In this document: in pieces, positions 20,915 to 31,613 of the stretch
Position numbering within the stretch: position 1 is the stretch's first letter
Layout: each line of letters opens with the position of its first letter
From: Ectothiorhodospira magna
Lineage (GTDB): Bacteria; Pseudomonadota; Gammaproteobacteria; Ectothiorhodospirales; Ectothiorhodospiraceae
Assembly (NCBI RefSeq): GCF_900110965.1
Contig: NZ_FOFO01000011.1
Coordinates: 30,444-94,443, forward strand
DNA length: 64,000 nt
Direction: 5' to 3'
Notes under the pieces: model-generated
Database searches by the model: none
What the model was told of the DNA's origin: nothing
Seen by the model: only the letters and a program-made list of their open reading frames with translations
Made by a program: the position numbers and the translations under genes

Positions 20915-21600
20915 GTCACGACGACCACGCTCCTGAACCGATCCGTGGTCTGCCCGAGCTCCCCCCCGAGGGGGAGCACATTCTGTGGCAAGGCGTCCCC
21001 CTGTGGGGCGCCCTTGCCCGGCGGGCTTTCCATGTCAGAAAGGTCATGATTTATCTGGGCATCTTCCTGGCAGCCCGAGGCAGCTATACCCTGATGCAGG
21101 GCGGCGGTTTCGGTGCAGCCCTGGGCGATGTTGCCCTGTTTTTCACGCTTTCGGTGACGGCAGTTGCGCTGCTTTACCTGTTGGCCTGGGTGATGGCGCG
21201 GGCTACGGTCTATACCATCACCAACCGCCGGATTGTCATTCGTTTTGGTGTGGCCATCCAGATGTCGGTGAACCTGCCCTACCGGGTGATTCAGTCTGCC
21301 TCGGTCAAGCTTCACGGTGACGGTACCGGCGACATTCCCCTGGCATTGGAACCCCCTGAGCGGGTGTCCTACATGATCATGTGGCCCCATGTCCGTCCCT
21401 GGCGGCTGTTGACGCCTCAGCCCATGCTGCGCTGCATTCCCGACGCAGGTCGGGTTGCCGAACTGCTGGGCAAGGCCATCCAGGGGGAGTATGTGCCGGC
21501 TGATCCCAATGCCAGACCGGAACTCACCGGGATGCTGACCGGCGGCACCCCCGGAAGCAATGCAACCCATCAGACCTCATCGAGCCAGACCGCACCATGA
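20911..21600 (+). CDS. puhB: Reaction-centre assembly protein PuhB
   Basis: A 229-residue membrane protein with a PH-like (bPH) domain that promotes reaction-centre assembly. Three hydrophobic segments are visible at about 45-62, 70-100 and around RATVYTITNRRIVIRFGVAIQMSVNLPY, which is the recognisable bPH core. The N-terminus IRGLPELPPEGEHILWQG is typical. The GTG at 20911 overlaps the puhA stop, and the stop overlaps the puhC start, so puhABC are tightly coupled. Confidence 0.93.
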   Translation: MSHDDHAPEPIRGLPELPPEGEHILWQGVPLWGALARRAFHVRKVMIYLGIFLAARGSYTLMQGGGFGAALGDVALFFTLSVTAVALLYLLAWVMARATVYTITNRRIVIRFGVAIQMSVNLPYRVIQSASVKLHGDGTGDIPLALEPPERVSYMIMWPHVRPWRLLTPQPMLRCIPDAGRVAELLGKAIQGEYVPADPNARPELTGMLTGGTPGSNATHQTSSSQTAP

Positions 21601-22091
21601 CCCAGCAACCGTCCAGCCAACGATCCATAACCCCATGGGTACTGGCGGGCGTGGGGGTGCTGGCAGTGATGCTGGCCGCCGGGGTGTATTACCTCGGCGC
21701 CAGCGCCACGGCCACCCGTTCCGCCCCCACCCAGGGCGATGCCTCTCCGGCTGATGCCACGCCGGTCACTGCCGTACACACCCTCAATCTGCGTACCGAA
21801 GACCGACCTGGTGGCTACCTGGCGGTACTGGACGCTTCAAACGACCGGGTGTTGCAGGTACTGGCCCCTTCCGAAGGGGGCTTCATGCGCACGGTGGTGC
21901 GTATCATTGCACTGGATCGTCGCACCGAAGCAGAAAAACGTGATCCTGCACCGCTGCTGCTTACCCGCTGGTCCAATGGTCATCTGACCCTGGAAGACCC
22001 CGCCACCGGCCTGCGCTACGAACTCAACGCCTTCGGCTCCACCAACGCCGCTGCATTCGGTCAGCTTCTGGACGCCGCCAGGGATTCCTGA
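21597..22091 (+). CDS. puhC: Photosynthetic complex assembly protein PuhC
   Basis: A 164-residue protein with one N-terminal membrane helix (about residues 12-34) and a periplasmic domain containing LNLRTEDRPGGYLAVLDASNDRVLQVLAPSEGGFMRTVVR. PuhC helps organise the LH1-reaction-centre complex. It overlaps puhB by ATGA. The family is poorly conserved, so the call rests on length, topology, the FMR segment and position. Confidence 0.88.
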   Translation: MTQQPSSQRSITPWVLAGVGVLAVMLAAGVYYLGASATATRSAPTQGDASPADATPVTAVHTLNLRTEDRPGGYLAVLDASNDRVLQVLAPSEGGFMRTVVRIIALDRRTEAEKRDPAPLLLTRWSNGHLTLEDPATGLRYELNAFGSTNAAAFGQLLDAARDS

Positions 22092-22143
22092 CCTCGGCCT
22101 CTTCACTTGCGCCCAAGGCCGCGAAACCGGGTAAACTGCTTCC

Positions 22144-23013
22144 GTGACACAGTTCGGCCTGCCAATGCTCTATGTGGTCTTTCTCTGGTGGTTTAGCACC
22201 GGAGCCATCATCTATCTGGACGGACTGCCCCGGCGTACCTATCGCTGGAGTATGCTGGGAGCCACTGTACTGAGCGCAGCAGCGCTTTATGGTCTGGCTG
22301 TCACCAGCAACGATGTGTCCGTGGCCGGAGCCTATATTGCCTTCACCTGCGCCATCCTGATCTGGGGCTGGGTGGAGATGAGTTTTCTCATGGGGCTGAT
22401 CACCGGCTCCCGCCGCACCCGCTGCCCGGACAATGTCCACGGCGGGCGCCGCTTCCTTTATGCCATCCAGGCCATCATTCATCACGAACTGGCACTGCTG
22501 ATCGGCGCCGCTGCCATCCTCTGGGTCACCTGGGGAGGGGCTAACCTCATGGGCCTGTACACCTTCCTTATCCTGTGGGTGATGCGCACCAGCACCAAGC
22601 TCAATGTTTTTTTAGGCGTGCGCAATCTCAATGAGGAATGGCTGCCCGACCATCTGCGCTACCTGGAAAGCTATTTCCGCAAGCGCCCCATGAATCTGCT
22701 GTTTCCGGTGTCCGTCACCCTCTCCACAGTGGCGGCAGTGTGGCTGGTACAGATGGCATTAAGTGATCAGGTGTCTGCCCATCAGGCCACCATGGCCACC
22801 TTTTTGGCCATTCTCATGATCCTGGCTATCCTGGAACACTGGTTTTTGGTGCTGCCGATGCCATCCCAGGCCCTGTGGAACTGGGCGCTGCATTCCCGTC
22901 AGTCCGAACCTCAGTTTCACCCCATCAGCCCCAGCATTCCGGCAGCCAACGATGCTGACAAGGATGCTCCCGACAGCGGACTGACCGCCAGTCCAACCCG
23001 ATTTCGTTCATAG
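22144..23013 (+). CDS. puhE: Photosynthetic complex assembly protein PuhE (DUF3623)
   Basis: A 289-residue polytopic membrane protein with about seven helices. It begins FGLPMLYVVFLWWFSTGAIIYLDG and contains the conserved SFLMGLITGSRRTRCP and WVMRTSTKLNVFLGVRNLNEEWLPDHLRYLESYF segments of PuhE. Mutants of the family alter reaction-centre and bacteriochlorophyll levels. The GTG at 22144 is used; 52 bp separate it from puhC. No acsF is found next to it, which fits use of the oxygen-independent cyclase BchE elsewhere. Confidence 0.93.
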   Translation: MTQFGLPMLYVVFLWWFSTGAIIYLDGLPRRTYRWSMLGATVLSAAALYGLAVTSNDVSVAGAYIAFTCAILIWGWVEMSFLMGLITGSRRTRCPDNVHGGRRFLYAIQAIIHHELALLIGAAAILWVTWGGANLMGLYTFLILWVMRTSTKLNVFLGVRNLNEEWLPDHLRYLESYFRKRPMNLLFPVSVTLSTVAAVWLVQMALSDQVSAHQATMATFLAILMILAILEHWFLVLPMPSQALWNWALHSRQSEPQFHPISPSIPAANDADKDAPDSGLTASPTRFRS

Positions 23014-23027
23014 CTCAAAGATCCCAG

Positions 23028-23657
23028 ATGACTTCCCACGCGCAGACCCCCGGCACCATTGGCCCCAACTCCATTACCCGTATGGCCCAGGCGTTATCTC
23101 TCCAGCAGGGGGACGCCGTTGCCGCCCGTATTTTCGAGGCCGCCGGCCTGGCCCATCATCTGGCCGCCCCCCCGGAACAGATGGTGGATGAAAAGGATGT
23201 CACGGCCCTGCATCAGGTGATCAGGGAACATCTGACCCCGGAGCAAGCCCAGGCGGTATGCAGGGAAGCAGGCCAACTGACCGCCGATTACCTGCTGGCC
23301 CACCGTATTCCCCGTCCCGTACAGATTCTGCTGCGGATCCTGCCTGCTGGCCCGGCTGCCCGGATATTGCTTGCCGCCATTGCCCGCAATGCCTGGACCT
23401 TTACCGGCAGCGGCCAGTTTGAGGTGCGCCATGGCCCGGACCTGACATTGCGGATCATTAACGGCCCCATCTGCAAGGCGGTGCGCGCAGATATGCCTGT
23501 ATGTGACTATTACGCGGCCACCTTTGAACATCTGTTCCGAAAACTGGTCCATCCCGATACCCAGGTGCAGGAAACTGCCTGCGGCGCCATGGGGGCGCCT
23601 GTCTGCCTGTTTGAAGTACGCTGGTCAACGAAAACAGCAACCGAAAAGGCCCGGTAA
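23028..23657 (+). CDS. bchJ: Bacteriochlorophyll biosynthesis protein BchJ (V4R domain)
   Basis: A 209-residue protein with the V4R domain of BchJ, which is thought to bind Mg-tetrapyrrole intermediates rather than to be a vinyl reductase itself. The cysteine-containing V4R segments IINGPICKAVRADMPVCDYYAATFEHLFRKLV and ETACGAMGAPVCLFEV are clear. It starts 14 bp after puhE and is the last gene of the right arm. The gap of about 100 bp downstream shows no obvious terminator. Confidence 0.92.
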   Translation: MTSHAQTPGTIGPNSITRMAQALSLQQGDAVAARIFEAAGLAHHLAAPPEQMVDEKDVTALHQVIREHLTPEQAQAVCREAGQLTADYLLAHRIPRPVQILLRILPAGPAARILLAAIARNAWTFTGSGQFEVRHGPDLTLRIINGPICKAVRADMPVCDYYAATFEHLFRKLVHPDTQVQETACGAMGAPVCLFEVRWSTKTATEKAR

Positions 23658-23756
23658 TGCGCCCAGTGTCAAGCATGTCAAGCCAGTGACCGGGGCCGTG
23701 CCCGCAGTATTTTTGCGCACATTTTATTGATAAAAAGGCGTTTTTCGGATCATTCC

Positions 23757-26700
23757 ATGGCTCTCAAGCAATCCATGCTCAGCTCCAGTGCCCTGCGTGA
23801 ACGCGCCAGACAAATTCTCAAGGATCGCAGCTTTGAAAATACCCTGTTCTCCCTCAAACAGGGGGAACTGGACATGGAGACCTTGCTGGAAGAGCTGCAT
23901 ATTTACCATGCCGAACTGCGGATTCAGCAAGAAGCCCTGCTGGACAGTCAGGAAGCCACGGAACTGGCCCTGAGCCGGTTCAGCCGGCTTTACCAGGAAC
24001 TGCCACTGCCGGTGCTGCGTATTGATTGGTCCGGTTTTTTGCAGGATGCCAATACGGCGGCCCATCGCCTGCTGGCACTGAACCGACGCCTGTTCACTCA
24101 ACTCTCGGAAGCCAAACATCGCAGCTTTCTGGAAAACGCCTTGGAGCGCGCCCGTCACGATGGCCGGGCAGACTGCCAAGGGGTGCGACTGCGGCGGGCG
24201 GATGGTCGGCCCCTGATTGCCGATGTGGCCCTGATCCGTATTCCCGAACCCGATGGTGCCCAGCCTGGCTTTATCTGCAGTGTGGTAGACCAGACCCTGC
24301 CTATCCAGCAACGGGACGCCCTGCTGGAATCCTATGCCCGGCTGCAGGACAGTGAGGACAACTACCGTATTCTTGCTGATTTTTCACCAGACTGGGACTT
24401 TTGGACCGGACCGGATGGGGAATTACGCTATATTTCCCCGGCCTGCGAACGAATCAGCGGCTATCGGGCGGAAGCCTTCATGGAAGATCCTGCCCTGATG
24501 GAACAAATCATCCATACCGATGACCTGGCCCGCTACCGTGACCACAAGGCCAGTTGCGGTCAGGCCGCCGGCACCACCCTCCCCACACCGCTGCGTCTGC
24601 GTATTCTCACCCGCTCTGGAGACATTCGCTGGATCGAACATATCTGCAATCCCGTGATCGACAGTCATGGCCGTTTTATGGGTCACCGGGGGATCAACCG
24701 GGACGTTTCCGAAGCCCAGCAGGCCCATCAGGCCCTGGAAGATCAGTTGCGTTTTCAGGCCATGCTGGCGGATATCTCCTCCTTGTTTGTGAACGTCCAC
24801 ATGGATCACCTGGGACTGGCCATGGTCCAGGCCCTGGAACAGATTGGTCGCTTCTTTGGGATGGCCCGTGGCCGGATTTTGGAATTTTGCCCGGACCAGA
24901 CCTGTCTGGCCCTGACCCATCTGTGGTCGACCCCGGACCCGGATCAACGGGACGCAACCATGACAGACACGGTGCCGGTGACCCAATTGCCCTGGACGAC
25001 CCACCGGATGCGGGCCAGGGAAATACTCACCCTGGAGCGAGGGCCAGGACAGCCCCCGGAACTGGCCAGAGAACATCAACTGCTCAGTCCCGACCATCCG
25101 GTATTGACCCGGCTGGTACCCATGGCCAGCAATGGAGATCTACTGGGTGTCCTGGTGCTGGATGCCTGGTCCGGGGAGACCAGAGACCATGATCCTGATT
25201 TACCTGCCCGAATGCGGGTGGTGGCAGAACATCTGGTCAGTTTGATGATACGCTGCCGGGTCCAAAAGGAACTCCAGGACAGCGAGGCCCGCTATCGCCA
25301 TGTCTGTGCCGTAACCAACGATATTGCCTATTCCTGTCGGCGGGATGAACAGGGGCAATTCAAGCTGGAATGGATCACCGACTCCATTCAGGCGGTGACC
25401 GGCTACAGTGCCATGGAAATCCATGCCCAGGGATGCTGGGGCTTTTTGGTGCTGGAGGAAGATCAGGACACCTTCCGCCAGGAAATTCTCAATCTTGAGC
25501 CTGGTCGGGCCTCCCGCTGTGAACTGCGCCTGCGGTGCAAACTGGGTTCACCCCGGTGGGTCATGGCCACCACCGAATGCCTGCTGCCCTCCACCACATC
25601 ATCCGGCCAGATCCAGCTCTATGGCGGGCTGGTGGATATCACCGACCGCAAGGCCCTGTCCGACCAGCTGAGCTATCTGGCCCACTATGATCCCCTGACC
25701 GGCCTACCCAAACGGGCCGTGATGCGGGAATCCATCCGTCAGGCCATGGGGGTTGCCCAACGCAAGGCAGACCACCTGGCCCTGTTGTCCATTGATGTGG
25801 ACGATCTCAAACGGGTCAATGATTCTCTGGGACATGGGGCCGGTGATGAATTACTCAAAACCCTGGCCGACCGGCTACAGACCCTGATCGGCCCGGATGA
25901 CGCCCTGGCTCGACTGGGGGGAGATCATTTTGTCATTCTGGCCACCCATCTGGCCAGAACCCAGGATGCGGTACAACTGGCCGAACGCATCCATCAGGCC
26001 ATGGAAACCCCGCTGATCATTCAGGACCAAAATCTGGTGATCACCACCAGTACCGGTATTGCCCTGTTTCCGGACGATGCCGACAGCGTCGATGAACTGC
26101 TGCGGCGGGCAGACGCGGCCCTTTATCGGTGCAAGGCCGACGGTGGCCATGCCTACTGCTTCTTCACCGCCAGCATGAACAAGCAGCTCAGGGAAAATTT
26201 TCAGATGGAACAGGCCCTGCGCCGGGGACTGGGCCGGGATAATGAATTGCTGCTGCACTACCAACCCAGAGTGGACATGCATACCGGCCAGATTCTCAGT
26301 CTGGAGGCCCTGGCACGCTGGGTACACCCGGATCTGGGCCTGCTGCCCCCCGCCCGTTTTATCCCCATTGCAGAAAGTAGCGGCCTGATCCTTAATCTTG
26401 GCCCTCTGGTGTTACGCCAGGTCTGCCAGCAGATTCTGCACTGGCGGGAAGCCGGCATCACCCCGGTGCCAGTGGCCATCAACCTGACCACCCAGGAACT
26501 GTACAAGCACAATCTGGTACAGGACATCCAAAAAACCCTGGATACCTTTCAGATCGACCCTGGGTTGCTGGAGTTTGAGATCACCGAAAGCACAGCCATG
26601 CGATCCATGGAGGATGCCATTGCCATCCTGGCAAGGATGCGGGCTGCCGGGTTCAAGTTATCCCTGGATGATTTTGGCACAGGCTACGCCTCCATGAGCT

Positions 26701-27020
26701 ATCTCAGCCACCTGCCCGTCCACGGTATCAAGATCGACCAGTCTTTCATCACAAATCTGGACCAGGACAACGAGCATTGCGGACAGGCGGCCACCATCGT
26801 CAAGGCCATGATCGGGCTGGGGCTCAACCTGGACCTGGAAGTGGTGGCGGAAGGGGTGGAAACCCTGCACCAGCAGCAATTTTTGCTCGACCATCAATGT
26901 GTACGGGGACAGGGCTTTCTGTTCAGTCATCCCCGCCCCCCTGAGGACATTGAACCCTTGCTGCACACATCCGCCCGGTTACTGCCCCAGGCAGAACAGC
27001 AGGATCAGCAACGCCCGTAG
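23757..27020 (+). CDS. PAS/GAF-GGDEF-EAL cyclic-di-GMP protein, likely phosphodiesterase
   Basis: A 1087-residue cytoplasmic protein without obvious membrane helices. Domains in order: an N-terminal helical part, PAS at about 75-185 and 205-325, a GAF-like region at about 330-500, PAS at about 510-630, GGDEF at about 635-800 and EAL at about 815-1070. The GGDEF signature reads GGDHF near residue 721, so cyclase activity is doubtful. The EAL catalytic set looks complete: SLEALARW, VAINLTTQEL, LEFEITES, LDDFGTGYASM, GIKIDQSF, VVAEGVET and QGFLFSHP. Start choice is uncertain (ATG at 23757, TTG at 23727). It overlaps the convergent malQ by 16 bp. Confidence 0.9.
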   Translation: MALKQSMLSSSALRERARQILKDRSFENTLFSLKQGELDMETLLEELHIYHAELRIQQEALLDSQEATELALSRFSRLYQELPLPVLRIDWSGFLQDANTAAHRLLALNRRLFTQLSEAKHRSFLENALERARHDGRADCQGVRLRRADGRPLIADVALIRIPEPDGAQPGFICSVVDQTLPIQQRDALLESYARLQDSEDNYRILADFSPDWDFWTGPDGELRYISPACERISGYRAEAFMEDPALMEQIIHTDDLARYRDHKASCGQAAGTTLPTPLRLRILTRSGDIRWIEHICNPVIDSHGRFMGHRGINRDVSEAQQAHQALEDQLRFQAMLADISSLFVNVHMDHLGLAMVQALEQIGRFFGMARGRILEFCPDQTCLALTHLWSTPDPDQRDATMTDTVPVTQLPWTTHRMRAREILTLERGPGQPPELAREHQLLSPDHPVLTRLVPMASNGDLLGVLVLDAWSGETRDHDPDLPARMRVVAEHLVSLMIRCRVQKELQDSEARYRHVCAVTNDIAYSCRRDEQGQFKLEWITDSIQAVTGYSAMEIHAQGCWGFLVLEEDQDTFRQEILNLEPGRASRCELRLRCKLGSPRWVMATTECLLPSTTSSGQIQLYGGLVDITDRKALSDQLSYLAHYDPLTGLPKRAVMRESIRQAMGVAQRKADHLALLSIDVDDLKRVNDSLGHGAGDELLKTLADRLQTLIGPDDALARLGGDHFVILATHLARTQDAVQLAERIHQAMETPLIIQDQNLVITTSTGIALFPDDADSVDELLRRADAALYRCKADGGHAYCFFTASMNKQLRENFQMEQALRRGLGRDNELLLHYQPRVDMHTGQILSLEALARWVHPDLGLLPPARFIPIAESSGLILNLGPLVLRQVCQQILHWREAGITPVPVAINLTTQELYKHNLVQDIQKTLDTFQIDPGLLEFEITESTAMRSMEDAIAILARMRAAGFKLSLDDFGTGYASMSYLSHLPVHGIKIDQSFITNLDQDNEHCGQAATIVKAMIGLGLNLDLEVVAEGVETLHQQQFLLDHQCVRGQGFLFSHPRPPEDIEPLLHTSARLLPQAEQQDQQRP

Positions 27021-28504
27021 AGGGTCAGCATCCGGTGCATGTCCTCCGCCAGCCCCGGAGGCACCTGATGCCAGTCAAAACGCCAAGACCAGTTGCTGCC
27101 CTCACAGGTACCTGGCACGTTCATGCGATGGCGTCCGTCCAGGGCCAGAATATCCTGCATGGGCAATATGGCCAGCCTGGCCACCGAGGCCAGGGCGCAG
27201 CGTACCAGTGGCCAGGGCATGGCTTCGGTGGGATGCCCCAGATATTCCATCACCTGGGCACGCAGGCCTTCATCACAATCGTTGAACCAGCCCAATGTGG
27301 TGTCATTGTCATGGGTGCCTGTATAGACCACCGCATTATCCCTGTGCCGGTGAGGCAGATAGGGGTTGGTGTTGCCGCCAGTGAAGGCAAATTGCAAAAT
27401 CTTCATGCCCGGTAGACCGTTATCATCACGCAATGCTTCTACCGCCGGTGTGATCACCCCCAAATCCTCTGCCACCAAAGGCAAGGCACCAAAACGCGCT
27501 TTCAGGGCAGCAAACAAGTCCCGACCCGGCGCCGGCACCCAATGGCCGTTGATGGCTGTTGCCTCGTCGGCGGGAATGGACCAGTAGGCTTCAAAGCCAC
27601 GGAAATGATCAATCCGAATCAGATCCACCATCTCCAGGGCCGCCCCAAGGCGCTCGATCCACCAGGCAAAGCCGTCGGCTGCCATGTTGTCCCAGCGATA
27701 GTGAGGATTGCCCCAGCGCTGGCCGGTGGCGGAGAAATAATCGGGCGGCACGCCGGCCACATGATTGGGATGCCCCTGGTCATTGAGATCGAACAATGAC
27801 CGATGGGACCAGACATCGGCACTGTCACAGGCGACAAAAATCGGCATATCGCCGAACAGCAGGATGCCCCGCTGATTGGCGTACTGTTTCACCGCGTGCC
27901 ATTGCTCATGGAACAAAAACTGTTCAAAACGATACTGCTCCAGATCATCCGCCAGTTGGCGACGAGCCGCTGCCAGCGCCTGAGGCTCCCGGTCACGCAG
28001 GGGCACGGGCCAGTCCCACCAGGGTGCCCGATCATGGGTCGCTTTGAGCCCCAGGTACAGGACATAGTCTTCCAGCCAGCTTTGGTGGGTTGTCTTGAAC
28101 GCCGTAAATGCTGCCTGGGCTGCGGTATCGGCCTGATGTTGAAAGCCACGCCAGGCAGCCTGCAGAACCGGGCTGGAAAAGGGATCACGCTGGCCCGATT
28201 CCACCAGATTCGACGCTTCTGCATCCAGCCATCCCTGCTGGCGCAGGGTGTTCAGGCAAATCAGCCCCGTATGGCCGGCATGGACCGACATGCATTGATA
28301 AGGGGAGCCGCCCTCATGGGGCTGATTCAGCGGCAAAACCTGCCAAACCGTAAAACCACAGGCCGCCAGAAAATCGATAAAGCGGTGAGCTTCGTTGCCC
28401 AGGGCACCCTCAGGGGCACAGCCCGGCAACGAGGTAGGATGCAACAGGATACCGGCTCGGCGTCGATCCAGGGACGAACGGACTTCGGGAACGTGTTCAG
28501 ACAC
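27005..28504 (-). CDS. malQ: 4-alpha-glucanotransferase (amylomaltase)
   Basis: A 499-residue GH77 enzyme that transfers alpha-1,4-glucan chains between malto-oligosaccharides. The family N-terminus RRAGILLHPTSLPGC, the segment GSPYQCMSVHAGH, LFGDMPIFVACDSADVW, the nucleophile region DLIRIDHFRGFEAYWSIPADE and acid/base region LVAEDLGVITPAVEAL, and VYTGTHDNDTTLGWF are all present. It starts 11 bp after the GH57 gene, in a glgC-GH57-malQ transcript, so it likely acts on glycogen-derived oligosaccharides. The 3' end overlaps the convergent c-di-GMP gene. Confidence 0.95.
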   Translation of the reverse strand: MSEHVPEVRSSLDRRRAGILLHPTSLPGCAPEGALGNEAHRFIDFLAACGFTVWQVLPLNQPHEGGSPYQCMSVHAGHTGLICLNTLRQQGWLDAEASNLVESGQRDPFSSPVLQAAWRGFQHQADTAAQAAFTAFKTTHQSWLEDYVLYLGLKATHDRAPWWDWPVPLRDREPQALAAARRQLADDLEQYRFEQFLFHEQWHAVKQYANQRGILLFGDMPIFVACDSADVWSHRSLFDLNDQGHPNHVAGVPPDYFSATGQRWGNPHYRWDNMAADGFAWWIERLGAALEMVDLIRIDHFRGFEAYWSIPADEATAINGHWVPAPGRDLFAALKARFGALPLVAEDLGVITPAVEALRDDNGLPGMKILQFAFTGGNTNPYLPHRHRDNAVVYTGTHDNDTTLGWFNDCDEGLRAQVMEYLGHPTEAMPWPLVRCALASVARLAILPMQDILALDGRHRMNVPGTCEGSNWSWRFDWHQVPPGLAEDMHRMLTLYGRC

Positions 28505-28515
28505 CTCGCCTCCAT

Positions 28516-30261
28516 TTACTCAGATTTCCGGCCAGGGCGCATCACGCCTCCGGCTGCCGGTTCGCCCTGACCTTGGCTTACAGCATGGGACAGTTCATCG
28601 GGCACTGGCAAGTCCATCAGTCGGTACAGATGGCTCATGTGCTGTCGATACAGATGCTCAAACAGCCCCACTGCCGTGGCAGCATTGTAATCTCCAAACC
28701 ACCAGCACCAGTCCGATCCTTCGCAAATCGCCAGTTGATCCAGCACCTCATCGGTTTGTTCCGGGGTCAGACGACCTTCTGCCAGCACCCGATCCACCTG
28801 CTGCTTGGCCCGAATGAGCATCTCCCAGCCCCGATTCTTGTCGCTGGAACCGATCCAGGTTTCAAAGTTACCATAGACCCAGCTTCCGGCCACCATCTGC
28901 GGCAATATGGTCGGGGTTCGACCATCGGCCAGTACGTCGCTAAAGGTGGTCAGTTCAATCGTCGGGTGGTCTACCAGCGCCTGATACAGGGCCGATAAAA
29001 AGTAAAAACCATTATTGGGATAATATTCCCAGGCATTTTCCCCATCGAGAATCACAGACACCACCGGCGGCGGCGCGCCTGGCGGATGGGTCTTGGCCAG
29101 TTGGGCGGCAATCTGTTCCAATTGATGTACAAAATCTCCAGCCGCATCATCTCCATACCAGTCGGCATAGCGAAAACCAATGGCATCAGAGAGGCTGTCA
29201 TCCCGGAAAAACACCGCTGGCGAACCGCTGTGCAGACGATAGGGGCGATAGAGCCAGGATCGATCCGGGTCCGGGGGCTGATCTGACGCCGCCGTCAGGG
29301 AATTGAGCAAGACCCCCTCACCAGAAGCGGTCCAGCCGATATGTTCTTCGGCCAGCACATTCAAGGTCGCCTCGCTCAAACTGCCCTCGGAAGGCCAGCA
29401 ACCGGCAGGTTGGCAGCCAAAATGGGACTCAAACACCGCCCGCCCTCGGGCCAGATGCCAGCAGACCCGATCGGCTCCCCCCGGATAGGCCGGCGCATCG
29501 GGCAGGGCCATGGTAGGCACCGCTTCCCGGGCCGACTGCAAATCCAGCATCAGGGGCATGATGGGATGGGCATAGGGGGTAAAGGACAACTCCACCTGGC
29601 CATTTCGCGCCAAACGCCGATAGCGGGGAATCAGATCCGTCAACAACTCACCGATCAGGGTCAGGAGGGATCGGCGCTGATTGAAGGTAAAATCCCGCCC
29701 CTGGGCCATCAGTGACCCGATGCGGGGATCGGTGCGGCGTACCGTCTCTCCCATCCAGACCAGGTGATACCAGGTGACCAGATCAAAAAAGAAATGATCT
29801 CCCAGATAAGTCACCGCTTCGGGATTCTGGCGCAGCCAGGGCGCCATATCCACCAGCCGCCGATAATCCTCATGGGGTTCCACCAGCCGCTGACGATTGG
29901 CCCGCACACAGGCTTCCACCTGCTGCATGCGTTCACTGGCATCCGTTGGCGGTACCTGAGCGCCCAGTAGCGCCAGCAACGGATCACGCAACGGTTCATC
30001 CCGTTCTAGGAAGGCTGTCACCTGGGCGGCATAATCGTTGATCTGCTCCAGCAGAATCGGCGCAAAGTTCACCACACAGCGGGCCTGGGGCTGAGCCTCC
30101 AGATGGGCCGCCATATCCACATAATCCTTGATGGCATGCAGGTAGGTCCAGGGCAGCAGATGTTTCCCGGTGCCGGCCTCCCGGTATTCGGGCTGGTGCA
30201 TGTGCCAGCATAGCACCAGCTTGAGGGGTACAGCAGGAGGCGGGGATGTATCAGCCGACAT
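28516..30261 (-). CDS. Glycoside hydrolase family 57 protein (alpha-amylase/glucanotransferase type)
   Basis: A 581-residue GH57 protein. It begins [14 protein letters not shown] (the HQP motif). The catalytic nucleophile glutamate is in [11 protein letters not shown] near residue 290, and the acid/base aspartate in [17 protein letters not shown] near 405. Family members include amylases, branching enzymes, amylopullulanases and glucanotransferases; the motifs do not decide which. Its start overlaps the glgC stop by 11 bp and malQ follows closely, which places it in glycogen metabolism. The family is common in thermophiles and some phototrophs. Confidence 0.9.
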   Translation of the reverse strand: MSADTSPPPAVPLKLVLCWHMHQPEYREAGTGKHLLPWTYLHAIKDYVDMAAHLEAQPQARCVVNFAPILLEQINDYAAQVTAFLERDEPLRDPLLALLGAQVPPTDASERMQQVEACVRANRQRLVEPHEDYRRLVDMAPWLRQNPEAVTYLGDHFFFDLVTWYHLVWMGETVRRTDPRIGSLMAQGRDFTFNQRRSLLTLIGELLTDLIPRYRRLARNGQVELSFTPYAHPIMPLMLDLQSAREAVPTMALPDAPAYPGGADRVCWHLARGRAVFESHFGCQPAGCWPSEGSLSEATLNVLAEEHIGWTASGEGVLLNSLTAASDQPPDPDRSWLYRPYRLHSGSPAVFFRDDSLSDAIGFRYADWYGDDAAGDFVHQLEQIAAQLAKTHPPGAPPPVVSVILDGENAWEYYPNNGFYFLSALYQALVDHPTIELTTFSDVLADGRTPTILPQMVAGSWVYGNFETWIGSSDKNRGWEMLIRAKQQVDRVLAEGRLTPEQTDEVLDQLAICEGSDWCWWFGDYNAATAVGLFEHLYRQHMSHLYRLMDLPVPDELSHAVSQGQGEPAAGGVMRPGRKSE

Positions 30262-31516
30262 GACGTTCTACAGCTCCGAGCATTTCAGGCGTGACCACGG
30301 TGACACCACCCTCGGACACATGGAAGCGACGGGCATCTGCAACCGGGTCTTCACCGATCACCATGCCTTCGGGAATCCGGCAGCCCTTGTCAATGACTGC
30401 CTTGTGAATACGGCAATTCCGGCCAATCTCCACATCAGGCAGAATCACCGAATCGGTGATGGTACTGTAGGAGTGGACCACCACATTGGAAAACAGCAGG
30501 GAATGGCGAATCAACGCCCCGGAAATGATACAGCCCCCGGAAACCATGGAATCCACCGCCATACCCCGACGGTGGTCATCATCGAATACAAACTTGGCCG
30601 GCGGCAGCTGTTCCTGGTAGGTCCAAATGGGCCAGTCCATATCATAGAGGTTCAGTTCCGGTGTCACCCCGATCAGTTCCAGGTTGGCCTGCCAGTAGGA
30701 ATCGATGGTACCCACATCACGCCAGTAGGCCTGGGAGCCGGTCTGCACGTCGCGGAATGGATAGGCAATCACCTGATGGGATTCGATCACGGCAGGGATG
30801 ATGTCCTTGCCAAAATCGTGGCTGGAGCCGGGGGTATTGGCGTCCCGGGTCAATTGATCGAACAAAAACCGGGTGCTGAAGACGTAGATTCCCATGGAAG
30901 CCAGAGCCCGGTCAGGTTGATCGGGAATGCCTCGGGGCTGTTGGGGCTTTTCTGCAAACTCCCGTATCCGTCCGGCCTCATCCACGGCCATCACCCCAAA
31001 GCTTCGGGCGGTCTCCAGATCCACTTCCAGGCAGCCTACCGTCATATCGGCACCAGATTCCACATGATGGGCAATCATGTCACCATAATCCATTTTATAG
31101 ATATGATCGCCAGCCAGAATCAGCACATAGCCTGGATCATGGTCACGGATGATATCCAGATTCTGATACACCGCATCTGCCGTCCCCTCATACCAGGAGG
31201 TCTCGATGCGCTGCTGGGCCGGCAGCAGTTCCACGAATTCACCAAACTCCCCGCGTAAAAACCCCCACCCCCGCTGGATGTGCTGGATCAGGGAATGGGA
31301 TTTGTACTGGGTGAGCACCCCAACCTGCCGGATCCCCGAATTGATGCAATTGGACAGGGGAAAGTCGATGATCCGGAACTTGCCGCCAAAAGGCACAGCC
31401 GGTTTGGCCCGCCATTGGGTCAGCTGCTTGAGGCGGGATCCACGTCCTCCGGCAAGGATCAAAGCCAAGGTATCGCGGGTGATGCGACTGACGAAGCGTT
31501 GAGATTGTGGTTTCAT
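30251..31516 (-). CDS. glgC: Glucose-1-phosphate adenylyltransferase
   Basis: Makes ADP-glucose, the committed step of bacterial glycogen synthesis. The 421-residue protein has the nucleotide-binding [41 protein letters not shown], the catalytic region [15 protein letters not shown], substrate segments FAEKPQQP and ASMGIYVF, and a C-terminal left-handed helix part ([19 protein letters not shown]). The ATG at 31516 matches the family; an open frame continues to 31834 through glgB on the other strand. AAGGA lies about 11 nt upstream of the ATG, which is a little far. It is divergent from glgB with a 97-bp gap. Confidence 0.97.
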   Translation of the reverse strand: MKPQSQRFVSRITRDTLALILAGGRGSRLKQLTQWRAKPAVPFGGKFRIIDFPLSNCINSGIRQVGVLTQYKSHSLIQHIQRGWGFLRGEFGEFVELLPAQQRIETSWYEGTADAVYQNLDIIRDHDPGYVLILAGDHIYKMDYGDMIAHHVESGADMTVGCLEVDLETARSFGVMAVDEAGRIREFAEKPQQPRGIPDQPDRALASMGIYVFSTRFLFDQLTRDANTPGSSHDFGKDIIPAVIESHQVIAYPFRDVQTGSQAYWRDVGTIDSYWQANLELIGVTPELNLYDMDWPIWTYQEQLPPAKFVFDDDHRRGMAVDSMVSGGCIISGALIRHSLLFSNVVVHSYSTITDSVILPDVEIGRNCRIHKAVIDKGCRIPEGMVIGEDPVADARRFHVSEGGVTVVTPEMLGAVERHVG

Positions 31517-31613
31517 ATCATCAAATATCCTTGTCCCGGTTTTAACTCTAATACAACATTTCCGCAGCCACGGAAAGTGAAGCCAAACTGCATTGTCAGC
31601 CACGGAACCTTTT

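Noticed and set aside
23000..23760. Search for acsF (oxygen-dependent cyclase) next to puhE, as in many relatives
   Set aside because: No ferritin-like diiron protein is encoded; the next gene is bchJ.
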